This document shows, piece after piece, positions 23,648 through 31,363 of a stretch of DNA of 64,000 nt. Position numbers and translations under genes: made by a program. Positions within the stretch are counted from its first letter, which is position 1. Each line of letters begins with the position of its first letter. This DNA is from Clostridia bacterium. Its GTDB lineage: Bacteria > Bacillota > Clostridia > Oscillospirales > Acutalibacteraceae. The notes under the pieces were generated by a model. The model saw nothing but the letters and a program-made list of their open reading frames with translations, was not told the origin of the DNA and did not search any database. The DNA lies in the NCBI GenBank assembly GCA_017516965.1, contig JAFXAP010000001.1, positions 53,311 to 117,310 on the forward strand. The letters are read 5' to 3'.

Positions 23648-25030
23648 ATGAAGTCAAAAACTTCCCGCAAGTCAACCTTTTTTGTAATCCTCGCGCTGAT
23701 TTTAGCCCTTACATATTTGGCTTTTTTTGGCATTGAGAATTACTACGGTGACATCAGACAGGTTTATGTAAAAAGCGCCAACGACATTCGTTGGGGCATC
23801 GATATCAGCGGTGGTGTTGAGGCAGTATTTAGCCCCGATATCAAAGATGTTGAGATAACATCTAACGATATGGATTCCGCAAAAGCCGTAATCGAGACCC
23901 GTCTTGTAAACAACAATATCACAGACTATGAGGTTTATGCAGATACGCACAACCACCAAATTATTGTGCGCTTTCCTTGGAAAGCCGGCGAAAGTGAATT
24001 TGATGCTCAATCTGCAGTGCAGGAATTAGGCGAAACCGCTATGCTTACCTTCTGCGCAGGTCAAGATAACACAAATGTTATTCTTAAAGGCGCGCAGGAC
24101 ATTAAAGAGGCATACGCAGGCGTTCATCCTGAAAATCCATCTCTTCCTGTAGTTGCGCTTGAACTCACCGAGCAAGGCACATCAAAATTTGCTACAGCAA
24201 CACAAACATACTTAGGTCAGGTAATTTCTATCTGGATGGATGACACAATGCTTTCTGCGCCACAGGTAAACTCAGTTATCACAAACGGACAGGCAATTAT
24301 TGACGGTATGGGTAGTGTTGAAGAGGCTGTTGCTCTCGCTAACAAAATCAATGCGGGTTCACTCCCCTTTGCGCTTACTGTTGATGAAAGCAAACTTCAA
24401 ATCATTTCTCCATCCCTCGGTTCTGATGCTCTTAACGTTATGATTGTTGCCGGTGCCATTGCATTTGGTATAGTATGTATCATAATGATAGCTCGCTACC
24501 GCGTAAATGGTGTTGTTGCTGCAATTGCGCTTTTAGGTCAGCTTTCCGCTTCAATTGCTTGTATCTCAGGTTTCTTCCCCGGCGTTCAAAGCTTTACACT
24601 AACTATACCGGGTATCGCAGGTATTATACTTTCAATAGGCGTTGGTGTTGACTGTAACGTTATTGCCGCAGAACGTATCCGTGATGAATTTAAACGCGGT
24701 AAAACACTTGACAACGCTATTGAATACGGTTACAAAAACAGCCTTAGCGCTATTATCGACGGTAACGCAACAATCGTTATTGTGTCGCTGGTTCTTATGG
24801 GCGCGTTTGGCTCACCCGACAGTTTCTTAGGCACTGTATTCTCACCGCTTATGTCATTGTTTGGTAGTTCAATTACCGGCTCGATTTACTCATTCGGTTA
24901 CACATTGCTTATAGGCGTTATCTTTAACCTTATTATGGGTGTTCTTGCTTCCAGACTTATGCTCCGTAGCATTTCACAGTTTAAGTTTATGCGTAATCCT
25001 GCTTTTTACGGAGGTAAGAAAAATGGCTAA
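23648..25030 (+). CDS. secD: Protein-export membrane protein SecD
   Basis: Accessory subunit of the Sec translocon that uses proton motive force to pull exported proteins outward. One N-terminal helix is followed by the DISGGVEAVF motif and the P1 extracytoplasmic domain. Five more helices include the motif GIAGIILSIGVGVDCNVIAAERIRDE (residues within the D4/D5 region). At 460 residues it is a normal stand-alone SecD. GGAGG precedes the ATG. It overlaps secF by eight bases. Confidence 0.95.
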   Translation: MKSKTSRKSTFFVILALILALTYLAFFGIENYYGDIRQVYVKSANDIRWGIDISGGVEAVFSPDIKDVEITSNDMDSAKAVIETRLVNNNITDYEVYADTHNHQIIVRFPWKAGESEFDAQSAVQELGETAMLTFCAGQDNTNVILKGAQDIKEAYAGVHPENPSLPVVALELTEQGTSKFATATQTYLGQVISIWMDDTMLSAPQVNSVITNGQAIIDGMGSVEEAVALANKINAGSLPFALTVDESKLQIISPSLGSDALNVMIVAGAIAFGIVCIIMIARYRVNGVVAAIALLGQLSASIACISGFFPGVQSFTLTIPGIAGIILSIGVGVDCNVIAAERIRDEFKRGKTLDNAIEYGYKNSLSAIIDGNATIVIVSLVLMGAFGSPDSFLGTVFSPLMSLFGSSITGSIYSFGYTLLIGVIFNLIMGVLASRLMLRSISQFKFMRNPAFYGGKKNG

Positions 25031-25940
25031 TAAAACTATAAATACTAAAAAATGGTTTAAGGTTTCAATTATTGTTTATGCAGTTTTAATTCTTGCAGGT
25101 ATAATAATGACCGTAGCTTTTGGACCAAAACTCGACATTAACTTTAGCGGTGGTACACGAATTTCTTATTCATACACAGGCGATATTGCCGAAAAAGATT
25201 TTAAAGACACCGTTGCAACCGTTCTTGACAAAGACTTCACTGTAGGTCAAAACACTTCACTTGCTAACGACGACAAGGCATACGTTATCACCCTTGCCGG
25301 TAAAAATTCTGTTTCAGCAGAGATTCAGGAAAAAATTACCGAAGCGTTACAAAAGAAATTTGCTGACAACACAGTTACACTGCGTGACTCTGAATCGGTA
25401 AGTCCTACCATTGCCACGAACTTCTTTATAAAGAGCTTAGTAGCAGTACTTATAACAGCGGCTTTGGTTGTTGTGTACGTTGGCATCAGATTTAGAAAAA
25501 TCGGCGGTGTTTCAGCGTCGCTCACAGCGTTTTGCTCTCTTATTCTTGACCTGCTTACAGCTTTCTTCATCTGTGTAATTTTTAGACTTCCAATTGATAT
25601 GAACTTTATGGCAGTAGTGCTTACCATACTTGGTTACTCACTTAATGACACCATTGTTATTTATGACCGTGTTCGTGAAAACAAATATCTTTATCCTAAT
25701 ATGTCACTCTCGGACAATATGGATTTAAGCGTATCAAGCACACTTGTTCGTAACATTGTTACAACTACAACAACCGTTTGCGCAGTTCTTACAATAGTTG
25801 TTGTAGCCGAGGTTTGCGGTCTTACCTCACTTCGTTCTTTTGCAATTCCTATGGCATTTGGTCTTGTATCAGGCTGTGTATCTTCATTGTTTGTATCAGG
25901 TCCATTATGGGTTAAATACAAGGAAGCAAAGGCTAAATAA
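25023..25940 (+). CDS. secF: Protein-export membrane protein SecF
   Basis: Partner of SecD. The N-terminal helix precedes DINFSGGTRISY (the usual FxGG motif), and the later GYSLNDTIVIYDRVREN signature is unmistakable. Six helices are apparent. The ATG at 25023 (MANKTINTKK) is chosen over a longer opening inside secD because GGAGGTAAG lies directly upstream; this gives 305 residues, the usual size. A strong terminator follows. Confidence 0.95.
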   Translation: MANKTINTKKWFKVSIIVYAVLILAGIIMTVAFGPKLDINFSGGTRISYSYTGDIAEKDFKDTVATVLDKDFTVGQNTSLANDDKAYVITLAGKNSVSAEIQEKITEALQKKFADNTVTLRDSESVSPTIATNFFIKSLVAVLITAALVVVYVGIRFRKIGGVSASLTAFCSLILDLLTAFFICVIFRLPIDMNFMAVVLTILGYSLNDTIVIYDRVRENKYLYPNMSLSDNMDLSVSSTLVRNIVTTTTTVCAVLTIVVVAEVCGLTSLRSFAIPMAFGLVSGCVSSLFVSGPLWVKYKEAKAK

Positions 25941-25954
25941 TAAATATGTATAGC

Positions 25955-25988
25955 AAAAACACTCATCGCAATGCGGTGAGTGTTTTTT
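25955..25988. terminator. Terminator after secF
   Basis: AAAAACACTCATCGC / GCGGTGAGTGTTTTTT stem with one G-T pair; it also faces the convergent small gene. Confidence 0.88.
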
Positions 25989-25994
25989 GCTTTT

Positions 25995-26177
25995 TTATTT
26001 AAACATAGTTTGCACACCGTCAACTATCTCGCCCACCGCTTTTATAACCTTGGTAGAGCCCTTTGATACGTTGTGCTTGTCTTGCATTACCATTTTACCT
26101 ACAACTACTGCCGTGGCGCCTGCTAACATTCCTGCGCCCACGCCCTTTATAAAAGACATACCATTACCTTTTTGCAT
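25995..26177 (-). CDS. Small Gly/Ala-rich membrane-associated protein
   Basis: A 60-residue protein with a Gly/Ala/Val-rich hydrophobic stretch (about residues 11-31, GVGAGMLAGATAVVVG) flanked by charged ends, resembling short YtxH-like stress proteins of clostridia. A strong AGGGAGG site precedes the ATG, which argues that it is real. That site lies in one arm of a hairpin (26185-26225). Function unknown. Confidence 0.7.
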   Translation of the reverse strand: MQKGNGMSFIKGVGAGMLAGATAVVVGKMVMQDKHNVSKGSTKVIKAVGEIVDGVQTMFK

Positions 26178-26184
26178 AAAATAA

Positions 26185-26225
26185 AACCTCCCTTCAAACT
26201 TAGTTTAACCGTTTGATAGGAGGTT
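26185..26225 (-). promoter_or_regulatory. Hairpin masking the ribosome site of the 60-residue protein
   Basis: AACCTCC at one end pairs with GGAGGTT at the other, and TCAAAC / GTTTGA extends the stem. The ribosome site of the small gene is in the 3' arm. TTTTATTTT follows, so it might also end rfb transcription. Confidence 0.5.
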
Positions 26226-26243
26226 ATTATTTTTTGTGTATTA

Positions 26244-26801
26244 TTATTTATCTTTTCTATATTCGCTAAAAGGCGCGTAAATTTTATCTTTATCTGAAAG
26301 TTTAATTTCCATACCTTCGGGGATTGGCCACTCTATGCCAAAATCAGGGTCGTTCCACATAAAGCCAACCTCATCATTAGGATGGTAATAATCATCTACC
26401 TTATAGCAAAACTCTGCTTCATCAGAAAGCACAACAAATCCGTGCGCAAAACCTTTTGGCACTAAAAACTGACGTTTGTTTTCAGCGGAAAGAATAACAC
26501 CCTCCCACTTGCCGTAGGTTGGTGAACCCTCGCGTAAATCTACGCAAACGTCAAACACTTCACCGCGTATGCAGCGAACAAGCTTGGTTTGAGGGTAGTT
26601 TTTTTGAAGGTGCATTCCGCGAAGCACGCCTTTGGTAGACATTGACTGATTATCTTGAACAAAATCAATATCAATGCCCCCTGCTTTAAAATCTTCTTTC
26701 TGATAGGTCTCCATAAAATACCCGCGGTTATCACCAATTGCAGTAGGTTCTATGATAACAACACCGTCAATAGAAGTCTTAATAAAATTAAACTTACCCA
26801 T
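26244..26801 (-). CDS. rfbC: dTDP-4-dehydrorhamnose 3,5-epimerase
   Basis: RmlC cupin epimerase in dTDP-L-rhamnose synthesis. FVQDNQSMSTKGVLRGMHLQ carries the catalytic His region, and VDLREGSPTYGKW and FLVPKGFAHGF are typical. At 185 residues it is a normal length. Its ATG overlaps the rfbB stop as TAATG. It is last of the rfbD-rfbB-rfbC group; rfbA is not present in the window. Confidence 0.95.
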   Translation of the reverse strand: MGKFNFIKTSIDGVVIIEPTAIGDNRGYFMETYQKEDFKAGGIDIDFVQDNQSMSTKGVLRGMHLQKNYPQTKLVRCIRGEVFDVCVDLREGSPTYGKWEGVILSAENKRQFLVPKGFAHGFVVLSDEAEFCYKVDDYYHPNDEVGFMWNDPDFGIEWPIPEGMEIKLSDKDKIYAPFSEYRKDK

Positions 26802-27868
26802 TAAAGTTCCTCTTTTCCGCTATACATTGTATCATAATACTTTTGATAAGCGCCACTTGTTACGTTGTCAAACCATTCCTTGTTATCAAGATACCACTTA
26901 AGAGTTTTCTTAATACCAACTTCAAAACAGGTTTCGGGGTACCAGCCAAGCTCATCTTTAATTTTTTGAGGATCGATACCATAACGGCGGTCGTGGCCTT
27001 TGCGGTCTGTAACGTGCTTAATCATATGCTCGCCAACCGTTTCGTCAACATTTTCTTTAATGTATTCGATAATTGATTTTACAATAAAGATATTTGGCTT
27101 TTCGTTATGACCGCCAACGTTATAAACCTCACCAAGTCGGCCATCGCGCACAACCATATCAATAGCTTTACAATGGTCTTCAACATAAAGCCAGTCACGG
27201 ATTTGCATACCATCGCCATAAACAGGAAGGTCTTTATGCTGTAAAGTGTTGTTCATAATAAGAGGAATAAGTTTTTCGGGGAACTGGAACGGACCATAGT
27301 TATTAGAACAACGGGTAATATTAATCGGGAACTTATAGGTATCGCCAAATGCTTTTACAAAAAAGTCAGCCGATGCCTTTGATGATGAGTACGGTGAGTG
27401 TGGATCAAGTGGAGTAGTCTCCATAAAGTAACCTGTTTCTCCAAGTGAGCCATAAACCTCATCGGTAGATACCTGAAGATATTTTACACCCGGCTTATAC
27501 TCGTCATCACCAATAGTCCAGGCAACCTTAGCGCACTGAAGCATATTAACGGTACCCTCAACATTTGTTTTTACAAATATTTCAGGGTTTGTAATGCTAC
27601 GGTCAACGTGACTTTCTGCCGCAAAGTTTACAACATAGTCAATATCGTTTTCAGCAAAAATTTTAGAAATAGCCTCTCTATCACAAATATCTGCCTGAAC
27701 AAAGCTATAACGGGGATTCTTTTCAACGCTCTTAAGGTTTTCAAGATTTCCGGCATATGTGAGTTTATCTACGTTGATAATCTTTACATCGTCATACTTG
27801 TTAAGCATATAGATAACAAAGTTTGAACCAATAAATCCTGCGCCGCCTGTTACTAAATAGGTTTTCAT
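26801..27868 (-). CDS. rfbB: dTDP-glucose 4,6-dehydratase
   Basis: Extended SDR enzyme converting dTDP-glucose to the 4-keto-6-deoxy sugar. The NAD motif GGAGFIGSNF is at residues 8-17, AAESHVDRSI follows, and the catalytic YSSSKASAD (YxxxK) is present. At 355 residues it is full length. GGAGGG from the end of rfbD serves as the ribosome site. It is co-transcribed with rfbD and rfbC. Confidence 0.96.
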   Translation of the reverse strand: MKTYLVTGGAGFIGSNFVIYMLNKYDDVKIINVDKLTYAGNLENLKSVEKNPRYSFVQADICDREAISKIFAENDIDYVVNFAAESHVDRSITNPEIFVKTNVEGTVNMLQCAKVAWTIGDDEYKPGVKYLQVSTDEVYGSLGETGYFMETTPLDPHSPYSSSKASADFFVKAFGDTYKFPINITRCSNNYGPFQFPEKLIPLIMNNTLQHKDLPVYGDGMQIRDWLYVEDHCKAIDMVVRDGRLGEVYNVGGHNEKPNIFIVKSIIEYIKENVDETVGEHMIKHVTDRKGHDRRYGIDPQKIKDELGWYPETCFEVGIKKTLKWYLDNKEWFDNVTSGAYQKYYDTMYSGKEEL

Positions 27869-27871
27869 AGT

Positions 27872-28780
27872 TTAACCCTCCAAGTTAAGTGTTTCTAAAT
27901 TTGAAATATATTCTTTTAAAGCAACTTCCCAATCGCGCATCTCATTACCAACTGTACATTCGAGCGCCAAATTGCGAAGTGATGAATAACTAGGACGTTT
28001 CGTAGGTACGTTAAACTTTGCGTTGTATTCTTCGGTTGTGCAAGGTGTTACCGTGTCACCAAGACCCGAATATTCAGCAATCTTTACCGCAAAGTCATAC
28101 CAAGAGCATTCACCCTCACCCGTGCAGTGATAAATGCCATATTCTTCGGTTACGGCAAGTTTAAGTAAATGATGCGCCAAATCGTTAGCATTTGTCGGAT
28201 TACCACGCTGGTCACACACAACGCCGATACCGCCGTTTACCTTTATTACCCTACGTACTGTTTTAACAAAATTTTTACCAACATAGCCATAAAGCCAGGA
28301 TGTGCGAACTACAAATGAACGCTCACAAAAACTTAATGCATACTTTTCACCCAAGGCTTTTGACGCGCCGTAAACGCTTTGTGGGTCAACCTTGTCCCAC
28401 TCACAGTAGGGCTTTGTTCCGTTGCCCGCAAAGACGTAATCCGTAGATACGTGAATAAGTTTTGCGCCTGTCTTTTGAGCACAAACCGCCAGGTTTTTAA
28501 CGCCTAAGGCATTAACTTTAAATGCGGTTTCGTAATCGCTTTCACAACCGTCAACATTTGTCATTGCCGCACAGTTTATTATAATGTCGGGGTGATTTTC
28601 ATTTACATAGTCGCTTACCGCTGTCATATCTGAAATGTCAAGCGAATCGATATCTACCGGTAAAACCTGAGCGCCAATTACTGCTTGTGGCGCAGGACCA
28701 ATTTCGCTTTTACCGCTTGAAAGAATCGATTGCAATTCGTTGCCAAGTTGTCCGTGACAGCCTGTAATCATAATTTTCAT
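27872..28780 (-). CDS. rfbD: dTDP-4-dehydrorhamnose reductase
   Basis: RmlD reductase giving dTDP-L-rhamnose. ITGCHGQLGNEL is the nucleotide-binding start, STDYVFAGNG and YGASKALGEKY carry the catalytic T and YxxxK, and RTSWLYG is typical. Its ATG overlaps the glycosyltransferase stop by four bases (ATGA). Together with rfbB and rfbC it supplies rhamnose for a cell-wall or surface polysaccharide. Confidence 0.95.
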   Translation of the reverse strand: MKIMITGCHGQLGNELQSILSSGKSEIGPAPQAVIGAQVLPVDIDSLDISDMTAVSDYVNENHPDIIINCAAMTNVDGCESDYETAFKVNALGVKNLAVCAQKTGAKLIHVSTDYVFAGNGTKPYCEWDKVDPQSVYGASKALGEKYALSFCERSFVVRTSWLYGYVGKNFVKTVRRVIKVNGGIGVVCDQRGNPTNANDLAHHLLKLAVTEEYGIYHCTGEGECSWYDFAVKIAEYSGLGDTVTPCTTEEYNAKFNVPTKRPSYSSLRNLALECTVGNEMRDWEVALKEYISNLETLNLEG

Positions 28781-29535
28781 TTGAGTTTACCCCTCCATTT
28801 AAACAAAAACTTAAATCCGGAAATTATGTGCAAAATCAAATATTTTAAACTTTTTGTACATTCACGCTCCCACATATGTGTAACACTAAACTGAGGCAGT
28901 ATCATTACCTTGCCCAACTGCTTTGCTTTTAATGCCAGGTCAGCATCTTCAAGATACATAAAATATCTCTCATCAAATCCACCCAGTTTTTCAAACGCAT
29001 TGGTTCTTATGCAAAAGAAACATCCCGTGCAAAAGTCAATTTCAGTAGGGGTGGTAATCTGCTTGTTTGCCCAAACATATTCACTTCTTACACTGCTAAA
29101 AAGTCTGCCTAAGAAAAGTCTTTTAAAAGTAGGACGCTCTTTAGGAAGTTTTTGCTCAGTACCATCAAGATTCAGTATTTTGGGCATCGCCATAATAACA
29201 TCGGAATTATTTTCAAAATAATCTACCATATCTGATATTACATCGCTGTCAAAACTTATATCAGGATTTATCACAAAGTGATATTTTCCAAGTTGTTGAC
29301 CCAGCGCTATATTATGCCCTGCGCCAAAACCTAAATTTTTGTTTTGTCTTATAACCGAAACTTTATAGGATTTTTCTATTAAATCGGCTGTGCCATCGGT
29401 GGAATTATTATCTATTACATAAAATTTTAAAGGATATTTTTTTGTGTTTTTTAAAACACTTTCAACTGCTGTTGGAACACAGTCAATATCGTTATAGGTA
29501 ACAATAGCTGCAGATACCAAAACATCAGTATTCAT
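28777..29535 (-). CDS. GT2 glycosyltransferase, probable rhamnosyltransferase
   Basis: GT-A fold glycosyltransferase family 2. The N-terminal VSAAIVTYNDIDCV and YVIDNNSTDGT bind nucleotide sugar, PDISFDSDV is the DxD region, and the GGFDERYFMYLEDADLALK block resembles rhamnosyltransferases of the RfbF/WbbL type. No membrane helices are obvious apart from a hydrophobic end. Leading the rfb genes and coupled to rfbD, it probably transfers rhamnose. Acceptor unknown. Confidence 0.85.
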   Translation of the reverse strand: MNTDVLVSAAIVTYNDIDCVPTAVESVLKNTKKYPLKFYVIDNNSTDGTADLIEKSYKVSVIRQNKNLGFGAGHNIALGQQLGKYHFVINPDISFDSDVISDMVDYFENNSDVIMAMPKILNLDGTEQKLPKERPTFKRLFLGRLFSSVRSEYVWANKQITTPTEIDFCTGCFFCIRTNAFEKLGGFDERYFMYLEDADLALKAKQLGKVMILPQFSVTHMWERECTKSLKYLILHIISGFKFLFKWRGKLK

Positions 29536-29565
29536 AATAATCCTCCTTCATGTAGTAAATAAATT

Positions 29566-30483
29566 TTATTTTAAGAAGCCGTTCACAATCTCTTCTTCAG
29601 CCTGCGCTTCACTAAGGCCTAACGTCATCAATTTTATAAGTTGTTCACCCGCAATTTTACCAATTGCCGCTTCGTGAATAAGTGACGCATCAATATGATT
29701 TGCATTTATTTCGGGAATAGCGCTAACCTTGGCATCTCCCATTATAATTGCATCACATTCGGTATGACCTGTGCATTTATTATTACCGTTAATGTTTGAA
29801 CGATATACCTGCACCGAGTTATCACACGCAACCGAACGCGATACAACGTTAGCGCTGCTGTCTTCACCGTTCATATCTACCGAAAAATCGGTATCAGCGC
29901 GCTGTGTGCCGTGTGTCATAAGTTTTTCGTGAATTATAAGCGTAGCCTCTTTATCGAGTGTTGCGCGTGTTATGCGGTTGGTGTTGTCAATGCCTTTAAT
30001 CTGGCTGGTTTCCATCTCCATATAGCCGCCTTCGGCAATGTTTACAACGGTGGTAGGATTCATATTTTTACCACCTGTACCGTCACCTTCGCCGTAATGA
30101 CGCTCAATATATTTAACACGTGCATTTTTGCCTACAAAAAAGCTGTGAATACCATCGTGGCGCGATTCTTCGCTGCCGCAATTGTGAATACCGCAACCTG
30201 CCATAATAGTAACATCGCAATCGTCGCCGATTATAAAGTCATTATAAACCAAATCGTTTATGCCGCTATCACTTATTATTACCGGAATGTGTATCGTTTC
30301 ACCCTTTGTACCAGGACGAATTATAATATCAATACCATCTTTATCGGTTTTGTTGCGAATGTCAACATTTTCGGTTACGTGGCGTTCTGCCAACGCGCCG
30401 TTTGCTCTGATATTAAAGGCGCCATTTACTGCGCCATCCATATCGGCGATAATTTTAAGCAAATCTTTTTCTATATTATTCAT
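29566..30483 (-). CDS. SufB/SufD-like scaffold protein (minimal SUF, SmsB-type)
   Basis: A 305-residue SufBD-family protein with the parallel beta-helix core (IIGDDCDVTIMAGCGIHNCG, NINGNNKCTGHTECDAIIMG) and the family ending LIHEAAIGKIAGEQL...EEEIVNGF. It is shorter than E. coli SufB or SufD (about 420-495). Paired only with a SufC-like ATPase, it fits the two-gene Fe-S scaffold found in many anaerobes (called SMS). Its ATG overlaps the sufC-like stop as TAATG. No SufS or SufU is adjacent. Confidence 0.85.
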   Translation of the reverse strand: MNNIEKDLLKIIADMDGAVNGAFNIRANGALAERHVTENVDIRNKTDKDGIDIIIRPGTKGETIHIPVIISDSGINDLVYNDFIIGDDCDVTIMAGCGIHNCGSEESRHDGIHSFFVGKNARVKYIERHYGEGDGTGGKNMNPTTVVNIAEGGYMEMETSQIKGIDNTNRITRATLDKEATLIIHEKLMTHGTQRADTDFSVDMNGEDSSANVVSRSVACDNSVQVYRSNINGNNKCTGHTECDAIIMGDAKVSAIPEINANHIDASLIHEAAIGKIAGEQLIKLMTLGLSEAQAEEEIVNGFLK

Positions 30484-31220
30484 TACTGTGCCCCCTTCAT
30501 ATTGTTAGTAAGCACAGGGCAAACTGCATTTGTTTTTCCGAGCAGTTCTGGCAAAATATCTTCGCGCTTGCCGTAAGATTTAAGTTCGCCTGCAGACAGC
30601 ACTGCTACCTTATCTGCAATATTTAAAATGCGTTCCTGATGTGAGATTATGATGATTGAACCGCCCAATGTTTCGTGCATTTTTTCAAAAACATTTATAA
30701 GGTTACCAAAACTCCAAAGGTCAATACCTGCCTCAGGTTCATCAAACAAAGATACCTTTGTACCACGCGCCAAAACTGTAGCAATCTCAATTCTCTTAAG
30801 TTCACCGCCTGAAAGCGACGCATTAACCTCACGGTTAATATAGTCGCGTGCGCAAAGACCAACCTGTGACAAATAATCACAAGCCTCTGACATTGTTATC
30901 TCTTTACCTGAAGCCAATCTTATCAAGTCGTTTACCGTAATACCCTTAAAACGAACAGGCTGTTGAAAAGCGAAACTAATGCCCTTTAGAGCGCGTTCGG
31001 TAATTGACAAATCGGTAATGTCCTCACCGTCAAGCAAAATCTTACCGCTGGTGGGTTTTATAATACCTGCAATAATTTTTGCCAAGGTAGACTTTCCGCC
31101 ACCGTTAGGTCCAGTAATGGCCAAGAAGCCATCGGTTATGTCCATTGAAATATCTTTTAAAATTTCTTTCTTACCATCTTCATTTTCGGCAGAAAAAGAA
31201 ATGTTTTTAAGCTGTAACAT
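30483..31220 (-). CDS. SufC-like ABC ATPase (SmsC-type)
   Basis: Cytosolic ABC ATPase of the SUF type. Walker A GPNGGGKST, signature LSGGELKRIEIA, Walker B VSLFDEPEAGID and the H-loop IIISHQE are present. The ATG at 31220 is chosen because GGAGG lies six bases upstream; a longer in-frame opening starting at 31274 would overlap the promoter. It forms a complex with the adjacent SufB-like protein for Fe-S cluster assembly. Confidence 0.9.
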   Translation of the reverse strand: MLQLKNISFSAENEDGKKEILKDISMDITDGFLAITGPNGGGKSTLAKIIAGIIKPTSGKILLDGEDITDLSITERALKGISFAFQQPVRFKGITVNDLIRLASGKEITMSEACDYLSQVGLCARDYINREVNASLSGGELKRIEIATVLARGTKVSLFDEPEAGIDLWSFGNLINVFEKMHETLGGSIIIISHQERILNIADKVAVLSAGELKSYGKREDILPELLGKTNAVCPVLTNNMKGAQ

Positions 31221-31265
31221 TAACATCCTCCATATTAGTATACCTGTGCGCAGACACACACAGTT

Positions 31266-31294
31266 ATTATACAATTTTTATACAAAAAAAGCAA
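31266..31294 (-). promoter_or_regulatory. Promoter of sufCB-rfb run
   Basis: TTGCTT (31294-31289), 17 bp, perfect TATAAT (31271-31266) on the minus strand. It lies back to back with the tex promoter. Confidence 0.75.
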
Positions 31295-31303
31295 TAATAT
31301 TAT

Positions 31304-31332
31304 TTGCTAAAAATAACCTTTTATGGTACAAT
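31304..31332 (+). promoter_or_regulatory. tex promoter
   Basis: TTGCTA (31304-31309), 17 bp, TACAAT (31327-31332). Confidence 0.7.
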
Positions 31333-31363
31333 ACTGTAAAATGCTTATAAACGGAGATTTACA

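Noticed and set aside
29911-30576. 221-residue plus-strand ORF over the sufB-like gene
   Set aside because: It is antisense to a well-supported gene and its composition is typical of a shadow frame.
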